From Cognatishimia sp. MH4019 (lineage in GTDB: Bacteria > Pseudomonadota > Alphaproteobacteria > Rhodobacterales > Rhodobacteraceae): a stretch of DNA of 64,000 nucleotides. The notes beneath the pieces are model-generated. The model did no database searches, was not told the origin of the DNA, and saw only the letters and a list, made by a program, of their open reading frames with translations. The translations under genes were made by a program, and so were the position numbers. The stretch spans positions 186,001 to 250,000 of the forward strand of contig NZ_JAHTBL010000001.1 of the NCBI RefSeq assembly GCF_020177595.1, written 5' to 3'. Shown here one piece after another: positions 56,170 through 64,000 of this stretch; positions within the stretch are counted from its first letter, which is position 1; each line of letters starts with the position of its first letter.

Positions 56170-57098
56170 GACAGCCTCCTCAGGCGGGGATTTGAAACCT
56201 CATCAAGGCCGAGATTGATCAGCAAAAGCCCAATGAAGATGATGGCCAGCAGCAATGTCGGAATACCCCACCACCACCACAGGTTTTGAATCAGCGCGCC
56301 TGCGTTGATGGCCTCGTAGATCGTGCGGCCAAGGGTCGGGATGCGTTGTGGACCAAGCCCGAGCACCTCGAGCCCCACGGCGGTCACAATGGATGTGGTG
56401 ACCGACGCGATGAACGAGCCAAAGAGATACGGCACCAGATTGGGCATCATCTCGCGGAACATGATGTGGCTGGTCGAGGCACCGGATAGCTGCGCCATTT
56501 GCACATAGCCCGATTGCTTCATCGACAGGACCTGCGCCCGGATCAGGCGGGTCGGCGATTGCCAGACGAACCCCGCGATGAGCAGGGCCATCATCGTAAG
56601 CGAGACGTCTCCGAAGGCGGATTGGAACACGACAAGGATCAGCAGGGGAGGGATGGTGATCATCACATCGGCGCTCACGCGAATGATATCGTCCGTCCGT
56701 CCCCCCAGAAAACCTGCCGAGAAGCCCAGAAAGATACCGATGGACATACCGATCAAAGACGCGAGCAGACCCACGAAAAGTGTGTTCGGCGCGCCGATGA
56801 TGATCAGCGCCAGCACGTCGCGGCCTCCGCCATCCGTCCCCAGCGGGTTTGCCATGCTCCCGGCCTGACCGCGCAGGTTCTCAAAACCGACAGGGGGCAG
56901 ACGCAGCATGCTGGATCCGGTGAACACCAGATCGGGATCCCAGACGAACCGCCCGATGATCCCCATCGCGATGATACCAAGCAGCAGGGCAGCGCCCCAG
57001 ATCAGCTTGGGGTTCATCCATGGATTATCAAAGCGTTTGATCCGTTTTGCCTGCCGCTTTTCAGCGCGTGTCGGGGGCAAGTGGTCTTGGGATGTCAT
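56166..57098 (-). CDS. ABC transporter permease (DppC type)
   Basis: A 310-residue inner-membrane permease with six helices. The first helix lies after a Lys/Arg-rich N-terminus (PTRAEKRQAKRIKRFDNPW). PLGTDGGGRDVLALIIIGAP is the hallmark of the DppC branch, and the ATPase-contacting loop is YVQMAQLSGASTSHIMFREM. The start at 57098 is one base after the stop of the upstream permease. ATGA overlap with the ATPase gene follows. Confidence 0.9.
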   Translation of the reverse strand: MTSQDHLPPTRAEKRQAKRIKRFDNPWMNPKLIWGAALLLGIIAMGIIGRFVWDPDLVFTGSSMLRLPPVGFENLRGQAGSMANPLGTDGGGRDVLALIIIGAPNTLFVGLLASLIGMSIGIFLGFSAGFLGGRTDDIIRVSADVMITIPPLLILVVFQSAFGDVSLTMMALLIAGFVWQSPTRLIRAQVLSMKQSGYVQMAQLSGASTSHIMFREMMPNLVPYLFGSFIASVTTSIVTAVGLEVLGLGPQRIPTLGRTIYEAINAGALIQNLWWWWGIPTLLLAIIFIGLLLINLGLDEVSNPRLRRLS

Positions 57099-57099
57099 A

Positions 57100-58110
57100 T
57101 CAAGCCACCTCATGCCGGATGCGAGGATCAATAAACGGGTAGACCAAATCGACAAGAAACACGCTGAGCGCGGTGATCAGAATGATCACGAAGCTCACAC
57201 CCTGGATCACGGGGAAGTCCTGATTGAGGATCGCATCGTATAGCAGCTTGCCCATGCCGTTATAGGCAAAGATGCGTTCCACCAGAACCTGTCCCGCGAT
57301 GAGCAGACCGATCTTGAGCGCAAAGGCCGTGATCTGCGGCAGGATCGCATTGCGGATCATGTAGCGGTAAAGAATGTAGCGCGGGCGCAGGCCCTTGGCC
57401 TCGGCCAGTTTAACGTAGTCTTCGCCTTGCACCCCGATCATCAGGCCGCGCATGCCCAGGGCCCAGAAGCCGAATGTGACAACGACAATCGAAAGGGCAG
57501 GCAAAAAGCCGTGATAGACGACCGACTGCACGAACTCCCATGTCCAGCCGGGTTCGACAAATATGCTGTAGGCCCCGGTCAGCGGGAACCATTGCAGCTT
57601 GGCCGCAAAGACCCACATCAGCAAAAGACCCGACAGAATGGGCGGGATCGAGGTAAAGACCATCGCAGCCGGAATGGCCACCCGCACCAGTTTGGGCGAG
57701 CGGTCCCAGACCATCAGCGCGCCCAGCAGGTTGCCGATGACAAAGGTGATGATCAGCGACAGGATCATCAGCCCCAGCGTCCAGGGCAGCGCGTTGAGGA
57801 TCAAGGTGGAGACGGGCGTTGGAAAGGCCGCCGTCGAGAGCCCGAAATCAAACACCAAAGCACCGGTGATATAGCGGAAGTATTGCAGGAGCATTGGCTC
57901 GTCGATGCCCATATTGGCGCGCAACTGGGCCAGGATCTCTTCCGAATTGGCAACAGACCCTGCACCGGCAGCCATGCGGCCAAGGGCGATTTCGGCGGGA
58001 TCAACAGGCGACAGGCGCGGGATGATCCAGATGATCGTCGCGGCGATCAAAACGGTCAGGATCAGCGTGGTCAGCCGGTTGATGAGATAAGCGCGAGGAA
58101 TGCGTCCCAA
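57100..58110 (-). CDS. ABC transporter permease (DppB type)
   Basis: A 336-residue permease. It begins RIPRAYLINRLTTLILTVLI, a typical DppB first helix, followed by a periplasmic loop with an insert (EIALGRMAAGAGSVANSEE) and five more helices. The coupling loop is EDYVKLAEAKGLRPRYILY. AGGAGAGA-type Shine-Dalgarno (GGAGAG) lies before the start. First of the two permease genes, 98 bases downstream of the binding-protein gene, with a stem-loop between. Confidence 0.9.
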   Translation of the reverse strand: MGRIPRAYLINRLTTLILTVLIAATIIWIIPRLSPVDPAEIALGRMAAGAGSVANSEEILAQLRANMGIDEPMLLQYFRYITGALVFDFGLSTAAFPTPVSTLILNALPWTLGLMILSLIITFVIGNLLGALMVWDRSPKLVRVAIPAAMVFTSIPPILSGLLLMWVFAAKLQWFPLTGAYSIFVEPGWTWEFVQSVVYHGFLPALSIVVVTFGFWALGMRGLMIGVQGEDYVKLAEAKGLRPRYILYRYMIRNAILPQITAFALKIGLLIAGQVLVERIFAYNGMGKLLYDAILNQDFPVIQGVSFVIILITALSVFLVDLVYPFIDPRIRHEVA

Positions 58111-58156
58111 AGGGTCTCTCCTTCATGTCAGGTGGCGCTATAAACTCGCCACTCGT

Positions 58157-58188
58157 GACCGGCGCCCGCTGCAAGCAAAGCGCCGGCC
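58157..58188 (-). other. Intercistronic stem-loop between binding-protein and permease genes
   Basis: A GC-rich 9-pair stem with one G-U pair (arms 58157-58165 and 58180-58188) and a 14-base loop, directly after the binding-protein gene. No T-run follows. Such structures protect the upstream part of transporter mRNAs so that binding protein outnumbers permease. Confidence 0.6.
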
Positions 58189-58208
58189 ACTCTCTCTGGG
58201 AGGGGTCG

Positions 58209-59936
58209 TCAGTTACCAGCCGGTTCCAGATTATGGATGATCTGATGGGTGTGGTTCCACCAGAAGAACGGATGGTTGTAGTAATTGTCCGCCGTGGGCC
58301 AGCCTGTCCAATAGGTCTCGTTCATCGGCAAGAGCTTGGCTGCCTGAACAAGTGGAATGAAGGGCATTTCGGCGTCCAGATGGGCGTAGGCTTCGGCCAC
58401 AAGACCGGGGATTTCCGCATCCCCCAAAGGACGCGCGGCGATATCTTCCATGATCGCGCTATAGCTTTCAGCAGCCGGACCATCCCAGCGGGCGGTGTTG
58501 TTAAAGCCCGGACTACGCTCGCCCACGGGCACCACATCGGCGACCGTATAGCGACCCATCGAGGCCCAAGGCTCGTTCACCGAACCACATGACAGCCAGC
58601 TGTAGGACATCTCATACGCACCGAACGGCAGAACCTCGCCCCAGAACACACCGTTTTCCACCGGCACCGCACGGGCGTCGATGCCAGCGCGTTGCAACTG
58701 CTCGACAATCACGTCGATGGTGCGGGTGTATTCGGTTGAGGCAGAGTTGACGTGGATCTGCACCGAAAGCGTTTCGCCATCCTTGGTGTAGAAGTCGCCG
58801 TCTTTCGACCAGCCCTCCGCCTCAATCAGCGCTTGCCCCGCAGCGACATCAGCGCGTGCAGGCAAACCGTAGCCCGCCTCCACCACAGCGTCGATGAACG
58901 GCGACATGGAGCCATATTGCGCGAACATCGTTTGCGACGCGGCCGTCGTGCCTTCATAGGCCACATTCACGATCTGTGTCCGGTCGATGATATTGGCCAC
59001 GGCTTTGCGCATATTCGCGTTGTCCCAAGGGGCAACGGTTGTGTTGATCTCCAACTGACGCGCACAGGGGTCGGCGGCGGCGTAGGGGTAATCCGCATAC
59101 CAGGCGATCACATTGGGGTTTTGGGCCTGAATGGCCTCAAATGTGCCGATTGTCACATTCTGCGCGGCATCCAGCTGGTTGGCGGCCATCAACTGCGCCC
59201 GGCTTTCCTCGCCGCCGGTTTCCACAAAGACCACACGTGCGGGCGCGGGCAGGTCCATGAAGCCGGTTTTGGCACCCCACCAGTCATCATTGCGATCCCA
59301 GATCGCACGGTTCGACGCAGCGGATGTGAAGGTGTAGGGGCCTGTCCCAATCGGTGGGTTGAAGGCGAATGTCGCGGGGTCCTGTCCAGCCCAGACATGC
59401 TCTGGCATGATCAGGAAAGACCCGAAGATGCGCACGCCGAAATTTTCAACGATGAAGCGTGGGTTGGGATCGTTGAGGGTGAATTTGACGGTCAGGTCGT
59501 CAATCTTCTCAACCGACGCAACCTGCGCTTTGATGGTGGAGGCCTCGCGCGAGGAAATGTCTTCGTTGGTCAGCGCGATATCAGTGGTGAAGATCACGTC
59601 ATCGGCGTTGAACGCCTCTCCATCTGACCACTCGACCCCGTCGCGCAGCGAGATCGTGAATTCGGTGCTGTCCGCATTGCTTTCAAAGCCAGTCGCGAGC
59701 CAGGGATCAACCTCGCCGGTGCCGTAGTTGAGGATAAAAAGCGGCTCCCACATCGTCTGATGCGCGCCGTGCATCCGCTTGGTGCCCGGTGTCATCCAGT
59801 TGAAGTTCTCGGGGTCCTGAATGGTGCGATCAAGGTCAAAAATGACCGTGTTCTCGCGGGCAACATCTTGGGCCAATGCCGCCGTTGCCGCCAAGGCAAC
59901 CGCAGAGGTCGCCAAAAGTAGTCTTCCCAGTTTCAT
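58209..59936 (-). CDS. ABC transporter substrate-binding protein, family 5
   Basis: A 575-residue periplasmic protein with a Sec signal peptide (KLGRLLLATSAVALAATAALA, cleavage before QDV). GGGAGGA precedes the ATG at 59936. The family 5 fold is supported by WEPLFILNYGTGEVDPWLA near the start, LRDGVEWSDGEAFNADDV, and MRKAVANIIDR. Family 5 proteins bind peptides, nickel or oligosaccharides; in some bacteria they deliver mannose or glucose oligomers. Together with the GH38 enzyme this points to a glycan ligand. Only the context supports this; the pocket residues cannot be read from sequence. Confidence 0.92.
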   Translation of the reverse strand: MKLGRLLLATSAVALAATAALAQDVARENTVIFDLDRTIQDPENFNWMTPGTKRMHGAHQTMWEPLFILNYGTGEVDPWLATGFESNADSTEFTISLRDGVEWSDGEAFNADDVIFTTDIALTNEDISSREASTIKAQVASVEKIDDLTVKFTLNDPNPRFIVENFGVRIFGSFLIMPEHVWAGQDPATFAFNPPIGTGPYTFTSAASNRAIWDRNDDWWGAKTGFMDLPAPARVVFVETGGEESRAQLMAANQLDAAQNVTIGTFEAIQAQNPNVIAWYADYPYAAADPCARQLEINTTVAPWDNANMRKAVANIIDRTQIVNVAYEGTTAASQTMFAQYGSMSPFIDAVVEAGYGLPARADVAAGQALIEAEGWSKDGDFYTKDGETLSVQIHVNSASTEYTRTIDVIVEQLQRAGIDARAVPVENGVFWGEVLPFGAYEMSYSWLSCGSVNEPWASMGRYTVADVVPVGERSPGFNNTARWDGPAAESYSAIMEDIAARPLGDAEIPGLVAEAYAHLDAEMPFIPLVQAAKLLPMNETYWTGWPTADNYYNHPFFWWNHTHQIIHNLEPAGN

Positions 59937-59955
59937 GTTCTTTCCTCCCAGAAAA

Positions 59956-59991
59956 GGGCTTTTCGCCCAGTATTTTGTCCGGTTACCGGAC
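59956..59991 (-). other. Stem-loops between the MBL gene and the binding-protein gene
   Basis: Two structures: a 15-base palindrome GTCCGGT-t-ACCGGAC (59977-59991) across the MBL stop codon, and GGGC-gaaaa-GCCC (59956-59968, minus-strand sense) followed by four T. The latter could act as a weak attenuator or as a barrier to RNA decay upstream of the binding-protein gene. Confidence 0.45.
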
Positions 59992-60663
59992 GTAGTCCAT
60001 GACCAAAACACGTGTGCGGTCTGGCAGGGCCTCCTTCGTGATTACATGCGTCGCGCCAAAGGCGAAATCGACATCTTCGTCCTTGAAATGGCTCAGAAAA
60101 CTCTCAATCCACATGGTGTTGCGCGGCTTGTAGGTCAGCGTGCGAAAATGCATCGGGATCACCAGCTTGGGCCGGGTCCGGTGGATCATTTCCATCAGGT
60201 CGGGCAACTCCAGCGTCAGATAGCCACCCGCAAGGGCAAAAAGCACATCGACATCTTCGAAAAATGCTTGCTGGGCGTCGGTCAGTGGATTGCCGACATC
60301 CCCCATATGCGCAAACCTAATCCCGTCCAGAGTGAACCGGTACATGCCATTCTGGCCCGGAACCTCGTGTTCCGGGTGGTGGTCCCACTCGGCGCCCTCG
60401 ATGGCGGTGATTTCAATACCGTTCGCTGTCACCGATCCACCGCTCTGCGCTACTGTCAGCGCATTCACCACCGTCGGATCGCCATCGATCAGATCCGCGC
60501 GGCAATGGGCGCTGTCATCGTCGGAAGAGATAATGACAAGATCGGCAGGCTCTTTGATCGGCGCATAGCCCACACCTTCGGGTGTATAGGGATCGGTGAT
60601 TACCCTTGGCCCGCTCGCCGGTGTTACTCCAAACGCTGCATGGCCGAACCACGTGATTTCCAT
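59983..60663 (-). CDS. MBL-fold metal-dependent hydrolase (UlaG/UPF0173-like)
   Basis: A 226-residue metallo-beta-lactamase-fold protein. ITWFGHAAFGV at the start is the typical UlaG-like opening. The first zinc motif is altered: where HxHxDH is expected the sequence is ISSDDDSAHC, so the site is reduced. FAHMGDVGNPL and LVIPMHFRT hold the later metal ligands. UlaG-like members open lactones, which would suit sugar-acid metabolism; this is inference. It abuts the dioxygenase gene (TGA directly followed by ATG). Confidence 0.85.
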   Translation of the reverse strand: MEITWFGHAAFGVTPASGPRVITDPYTPEGVGYAPIKEPADLVIISSDDDSAHCRADLIDGDPTVVNALTVAQSGGSVTANGIEITAIEGAEWDHHPEHEVPGQNGMYRFTLDGIRFAHMGDVGNPLTDAQQAFFEDVDVLFALAGGYLTLELPDLMEMIHRTRPKLVIPMHFRTLTYKPRNTMWIESFLSHFKDEDVDFAFGATHVITKEALPDRTRVLVMDYVR

Positions 60664-61488
60664 TCAGTTATTCCCCACCACATGCGGACTTTGGGTCAGT
60701 TTGATATCGTCATTGTCAGGCCGTGGATGCGTCACCCAGTCTCCGGCATCCCCCCGGCACAAGATCGCTTCCACCCCTTTTGCCCACGCCGGATCAGTAA
60801 TCCTGACACTGGGTGGGCAATAGCGCAGGGTCAAACCGCAGCGCCTGCGATCAGACCGGTTGGCCAGTGATCCATGCACAAGCATATCGGCATGCAACGA
60901 GATTTGTCCCGCCTTCAGCGTATTGGTGAAGGGATCGCCAAGCGCCTCTGCATTCGCGGTTTCCTTATGAAAAACCGCCTCACGTCCGGTAGCCTGCACA
61001 TCCAGCGCACCTTGGTTATGCGTGCCCGGAATGAACCGCATCGCCGAGTTTTCCGCATCAGCATCATCAATCGCCAGCCAGACCGTTACCGTCCGGGCAG
61101 GCGACAGCGCCCAGAATGACGCGTCTTGGTGCCAAGGGACGGCTTTGGGATCGTGCGGTTTCTTGGACAGAACAGCCGTTGCCCAACACAGGATATCAGG
61201 ACCGATGATGTCCTGCACATGGTCCAGAATGCGAGGGTTGGTCGCGATATCCCAAAGACCCGAAAGACGCGCCTGATAGCAATTCACGCCATAGGCGCCA
61301 TCGGGCCCTAGATCCGCCATGAGTTGATCAAGATACCGACGAATATGCACGATTTCAGAGGCCGAGAAGACATCGAAAGGCTGCACGAAACCTTGCGCAT
61401 TGTAATCCGCGACCTGACGCGCGGACAGCTTGAGCCCGTCTTCCTGCACAGCCGGCACAAAGCGCAGGTCCTGCATATCTTCAATCAT
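60664..61488 (-). CDS. Phytanoyl-CoA dioxygenase (PhyH)-family Fe(II)/2-oxoglutarate enzyme
   Basis: A 274-residue non-haem iron oxygenase. GGAGG lies before the ATG at 61488. The iron triad is His120-x-Asp122 (PWHQDASFW) and His205 (DMLVHGSLANRS); an arginine a few residues later is placed to bind 2-oxoglutarate. GTHNQGALD is a typical PhyH piece. Members hydroxylate or demethylate small molecules. As first gene of the mannosidase operon it might remove an alkyl or similar group from the imported compound. The frame is open upstream, but only as antisense to the AraC gene. Confidence 0.88.
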   Translation of the reverse strand: MIEDMQDLRFVPAVQEDGLKLSARQVADYNAQGFVQPFDVFSASEIVHIRRYLDQLMADLGPDGAYGVNCYQARLSGLWDIATNPRILDHVQDIIGPDILCWATAVLSKKPHDPKAVPWHQDASFWALSPARTVTVWLAIDDADAENSAMRFIPGTHNQGALDVQATGREAVFHKETANAEALGDPFTNTLKAGQISLHADMLVHGSLANRSDRRRCGLTLRYCPPSVRITDPAWAKGVEAILCRGDAGDWVTHPRPDNDDIKLTQSPHVVGNN

Positions 61489-61614
61489 TGTCGTCCTCCC
61501 GCCGGCCATGGTCAGGGACCAGCTGCCAAGAGTCACTAACGAGCTTTGACATTTTATTACACTATATTGATTTTTTATAGCTGCACAGCAGCATTTAATT
61601 GCTAATCTTGCGGT
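61489..61614. promoter_or_regulatory. Control region between the mannosidase operon and araC-type gene
   Basis: An AT-rich 126-base divergent gap. Contents: TTGACA at 61546 (plus strand), CTATA-N9-TATAG half-sites (61562-61580), and GCTGC-aca-GCAGC (61580-61592). On the minus strand TATAAA lies at the CTATA/TATAG element. A clear -10 for either direction could not be fixed. The region is the probable binding site of the AraC-type regulator. Confidence 0.5.
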
Positions 61615-62481
61615 ATGCAGAAAACAACCTTCTACATCGAGAACTACATCAGGCCGGATGAGGCTTTTCATTTCGCCCGCAAGTCTTTGGCAAAACGGTT
61701 TCCCAATGCCGCCCATGATCATAACTTCTTTGAAGTCTTCCTGATTGAGAGCGGCCAAACCAGCCATTGGATCAACGGTGAAACCCAGCAGCTCGAGCCG
61801 GGGCACCTGACTTTCATCCGCCCCAATGATGTCCACGCTTTTCGCGCTGACCGCGCCAAAGGATGCCAGATCATCAACGTGATGTTTCGGGTGGAAACAG
61901 CGCAGCACCTCAAGGCCAGATACGCCAATCCAATCGCAAACGCGTTCTTTGACAGCGCCGCGCATATGCCCGAAATGCACAAGCTGGACACCGTCCGATT
62001 TGCCCGCGCCATCAATGTCGCGCAGCAATTGCAAACGGCCCATCGCTCTTTGGCGCGCATTGAAGAGTTTCTTCTTGTGTTGACCAATCGGGTGGCGGAT
62101 GCCGCCGGTGGGCTGACCCCAAACGCGCCGCGCTGGTTCGCCGAAGCGTGTAGTGCGGCACAATCGCAAACCGTTTTCAGCCAAGGGGCCGCCGGTTTCA
62201 TCGCCGCTGCCGGTCGCAGTCACGAACATGTCTGCCGCACCTGCAAAGCGGTCACAGGCCTGACCCCGTCCGAATACATCAATCAGGTTCGCATCGAATA
62301 TGCAGCCCACCTGTTGCGAAGCGATGAACGTGCCATTGATGATGTGGTCGACGCCTGTGGCTTTGACAACAGCAGCTATTTCTACAGACTGTTTCGCCGC
62401 CAATACGGGACGACGCCGCGCAAATACAGGCTCGAAAATCAAAGGGACCCGTTCCAGATGGTTGATAGGGACGGTCGATAA
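61615..62481 (+). CDS. AraC-family transcriptional regulator
   Basis: A 288-residue regulator. The N-terminal cupin-type sensor domain includes HNFFEVFLIESGQTSHWING and LEPGHLTFIRPNDVHAFRAD. The C-terminal double helix-turn-helix is at about residues 190-285 with CRTCKAVTGLTPSEYINQVR, EYAAHLLRSDERAIDDVVDA, and GFDNSSYFYRLFRRQYGTTP, the family signature. Divergent placement makes it the likely sugar-responsive activator of the mannosidase/ABC operon. A near-perfect palindrome covers its stop codon. Confidence 0.93.
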   Translation: MQKTTFYIENYIRPDEAFHFARKSLAKRFPNAAHDHNFFEVFLIESGQTSHWINGETQQLEPGHLTFIRPNDVHAFRADRAKGCQIINVMFRVETAQHLKARYANPIANAFFDSAAHMPEMHKLDTVRFARAINVAQQLQTAHRSLARIEEFLLVLTNRVADAAGGLTPNAPRWFAEACSAAQSQTVFSQGAAGFIAAAGRSHEHVCRTCKAVTGLTPSEYINQVRIEYAAHLLRSDERAIDDVVDACGFDNSSYFYRLFRRQYGTTPRKYRLENQRDPFQMVDRDGR

Positions 62482-62488
62482 TCGACCG
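62472..62488. other. Palindrome across the araC-type stop codon
   Basis: CGGTCGAT-a-ATCGACCG, 8-base arms with one central base. It may form a hairpin with a 5-base loop or bind a dimeric protein. No T-run follows. Confidence 0.5.
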
Positions 62489-62816
62489 ACCAGCCGCAAT
62501 GCGGGATTGCCCCCAAATCACAACGCCTGACAAAAATTCCCAATCGCCAGATCGGATATTGCTCCTGATCTTTGCCGCCAGAAAACTTCGATCTTGCAGC
62601 GAAAACCACAAACGGATGGCCAAAATTGGATCGGGCCGCCGGTCTTCAACTCGCGATTATTCAACCATCCGTTGATGAGGCTCCCGCAAGCGATCAAGGA
62701 ATAGACAGACGCTGTGCCATGGTTTGGGAACACGCATGCGGATGCCTTTGTGCACTGGACAAATCCACCGGCGAGTAAGAACATTCCAGCCAATCAGAAA
62801 TCAGGGAGACGTTTGG
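62489..62816. other. Leader region of the amino-acid ABC operon
   Basis: About 330 bases with no gene I can support. AACGGATGG (62611-62619) and its exact complement CCATCCGTT (62665-62673) form a 9-base inverted repeat around a 45-base spacer. No convincing sigma-70 promoter was found, so the promoter of the binding-protein gene remains unidentified. Confidence 0.5.
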
Positions 62817-63635
62817 ATGAAATTGCTTGCGACCACAGCTTTGGCCTTGGCTATCTCTGCGACCTCGGTGCTGGCTCAAGGCACCTGCGCTGCCGGAAAG
62901 ACGCTTTCCGACGGCGTGCTGACCATCGCGACCGGCAACCCGGCCTATTATCCGTGGGTGATGAATGACGCACCCGAAAGCGGTGAAGGGTTCGAAGCCG
63001 CCGTGGCCTATGCCATCGCCGACAAGATGGGGTTTGCGGCGGATGACGTGACATGGGTGCGCACAAGTTTTGATGAAGCGATCCAGCCGGGTGCGAAGAA
63101 CTTTGACTTCAACATGCAGCAATACTCGATCACGCCAGAGCGCGAGGAGATGGTCGATTTCAGCCTGCCTTACTACACGGCTGCCATGGCGGTGCTGACC
63201 ACGCAAAGCGTTGTCGATGCCGGAGCGACCGCAACGTTGGACAGCTTGGCGGGCCTGAAATGGGGGGCGGTCGCGACGACCACCGCGCTTCCGATGCTCA
63301 ACGACGTGATCCAGCCCGCAAGCGATCCGCTGCTGTACAACGACAACGCCGATGTGAACGCCGCCATCATGGCCGGTCAGATTGATGCGGCGCTCTATGA
63401 TCTGCCGACCGCGCTTTATCTGTCGGCTGTGGTCGTCGAAGGCGGCGCGCTGTTGGGTCAGTTCCCGCCCGAGCAATCAGAGCGCCCCGACCAGTTTGGC
63501 CTGTTGATGGAAGAGGGCTCTGCGTTGAAGGAATGCGTTGATGCCGCAATCTCCGAGCTGACCGAAAGTGGTGAGTTGGCCGCGATCGAGGCCAAGTGGC
63601 TCGCCGAAGCAACAGGCGTTCCGGTCATCGAGTAG
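62817..63635 (+). CDS. Polar amino-acid ABC transporter substrate-binding protein, family 3
   Basis: A 272-residue periplasmic protein. Signal peptide KLLATTALALAISATSVLA with cleavage before QGT; GGGAG is upstream of the ATG at 62817. LTIATGNPAYYPWVMND, the segment GFEAAVAYAIADKMGF and FDFNMQQYSITPEREEMVDF with SLPYY are typical of family 3 binding proteins for polar amino acids or opines. The exact ligand is not deducible. The downstream permease begins with no gap. Confidence 0.9.
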   Translation: MKLLATTALALAISATSVLAQGTCAAGKTLSDGVLTIATGNPAYYPWVMNDAPESGEGFEAAVAYAIADKMGFAADDVTWVRTSFDEAIQPGAKNFDFNMQQYSITPEREEMVDFSLPYYTAAMAVLTTQSVVDAGATATLDSLAGLKWGAVATTTALPMLNDVIQPASDPLLYNDNADVNAAIMAGQIDAALYDLPTALYLSAVVVEGGALLGQFPPEQSERPDQFGLLMEEGSALKECVDAAISELTESGELAAIEAKWLAEATGVPVIE

Positions 63636-64000
63636 ATGGCCGACACATCGTTGCAACCCCGCACGAAAGAGCGCGCCGCCGACGCGCCCACACGCCGCGA
63701 GGTCTATGAGGCGGGTGTGCGGCGTCGCGCGAACCGGATCGCGCTGATCTCGACGGTCAGTGTGGTTTTGGCCATTGTCCTGCTGGTGCCGCTCGCCCCG
63801 GGGTGGGAGGCCGTGCAACGCGCCTTCTTCAACGGTCGGGTCTTTGCAGCGACCTTTCCCGGGCTACTCGAAGCCTTTTTGTTGAACGTGATGATCTTTG
63901 CGTGGTCCGCGCCCCTGATCGCGCTCACCGGTCTGGCCATCGCGCTGTGCCGGGACGCCCGTGCGCCTGCGCTCTTTCCTCTGCGGCTGTTCGGGATCGC
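63636..64000 (+). CDS. Amino-acid ABC transporter permease, N-terminal part
   Basis: Starts directly after the binding-protein stop (TAGATG) and runs off the window end; about 121 codons are present. A hydrophilic N-terminus (RTKERAADAPTRREVYEAGV) is followed by the first membrane helix (IALISTVSVVLAIVLLVPLA) and a segment with TFPGLLEAFLLNVMIFAWSA, the entry to the second helix that resembles HisM/GlnP-type permeases. Cut by the edge, not truncated biologically. Confidence 0.82.
   Translation, partial: MADTSLQPRTKERAADAPTRREVYEAGVRRRANRIALISTVSVVLAIVLLVPLAPGWEAVQRAFFNGRVFAATFPGLLEAFLLNVMIFAWSAPLIALTGLAIALCRDARAPALFPLRLFGI

Noticed and set aside
61489-62499. N-terminal extension of the PhyH-family protein
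   Set aside because: It is antisense to the AraC gene; GGAGG precedes the ATG at 61488.
62694-63476. 260-codon minus-strand frame opposite the family-3 binding protein
   Set aside because: Antisense to a gene with signal peptide and family motifs.

Overview
The window is GC-rich DNA from an alphaproteobacterium of the order Rhodobacterales (Roseobacter group). The evidence is a proton-pumping NADH dehydrogenase (nuo) operon of the Rhodobacter/Paracoccus type with extra genes between its subunits, a NuoE with a long C-terminal extension, small proteins known mainly from this order (DUF5337 and DUF5333 types), the nuoN-birA-coaX-rnj order, a tatABC-DUF815 group, and a Hint-domain protein. The genus cannot be fixed from this stretch. 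No rRNA, complete tRNA, transposase, integrase or CRISPR array is visible.

Layout. 1-2.0 kb: glmS (cut by the window edge) and glmU on the minus strand, divergent from the phosphatase gene gph. 2.7-5.3 kb: an MmgE/PrpD protein and a DegT-type aminotransferase, divergent. 5.3-13.4 kb: a leucine/isovalerate degradation operon (ivd, mccB, mccA, HMG-CoA lyase, methylglutaconyl-CoA hydratase). It has a good promoter and a palindromic operator candidate, and three extra genes: an AT-rich membrane protein, an ASCH protein preceded by five 11-bp repeats, and a GST. 14.3-38.2 kb: one very long plus-strand unit, with all fourteen nuo genes and thirteen accessory genes between them, then birA, coaX and rnj, ending at a strong terminator. 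38.2-42.6 kb: rhlE, prfC and a Hint protein on the minus strand. 42.8-48.7 kb: an SDR, an unknown protein, an SSS-family symporter, an orphan ABC ATPase, a class A beta-lactamase and a WYL regulator. 48.8-51.3 kb: tatABC and a DUF815 ATPase.

51.4-61.5 kb is a seven-gene minus-strand operon: a phytanoyl-CoA-dioxygenase-like enzyme, an MBL-fold hydrolase, a family-5 solute-binding protein, two permeases, a fused double ATPase and a GH38 alpha-mannosidase. A divergent AraC regulator faces it. It looks like an importer and degradation route for an alpha-mannoside or decorated oligosaccharide and is the best candidate here for an undescribed pathway. From 62.8 kb a polar amino-acid ABC importer begins and runs off the end.

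How the parts connect: leucine breakdown makes acetyl-CoA and acetoacetate and passes electrons to the quinone pool, while complex I handles NADH. BirA in the nuo unit would biotinylate MccA, and CoaX feeds CoA synthesis. Tat probably exports folded periplasmic proteins. Functions are assigned from sequence motifs read by eye; no database search was run.
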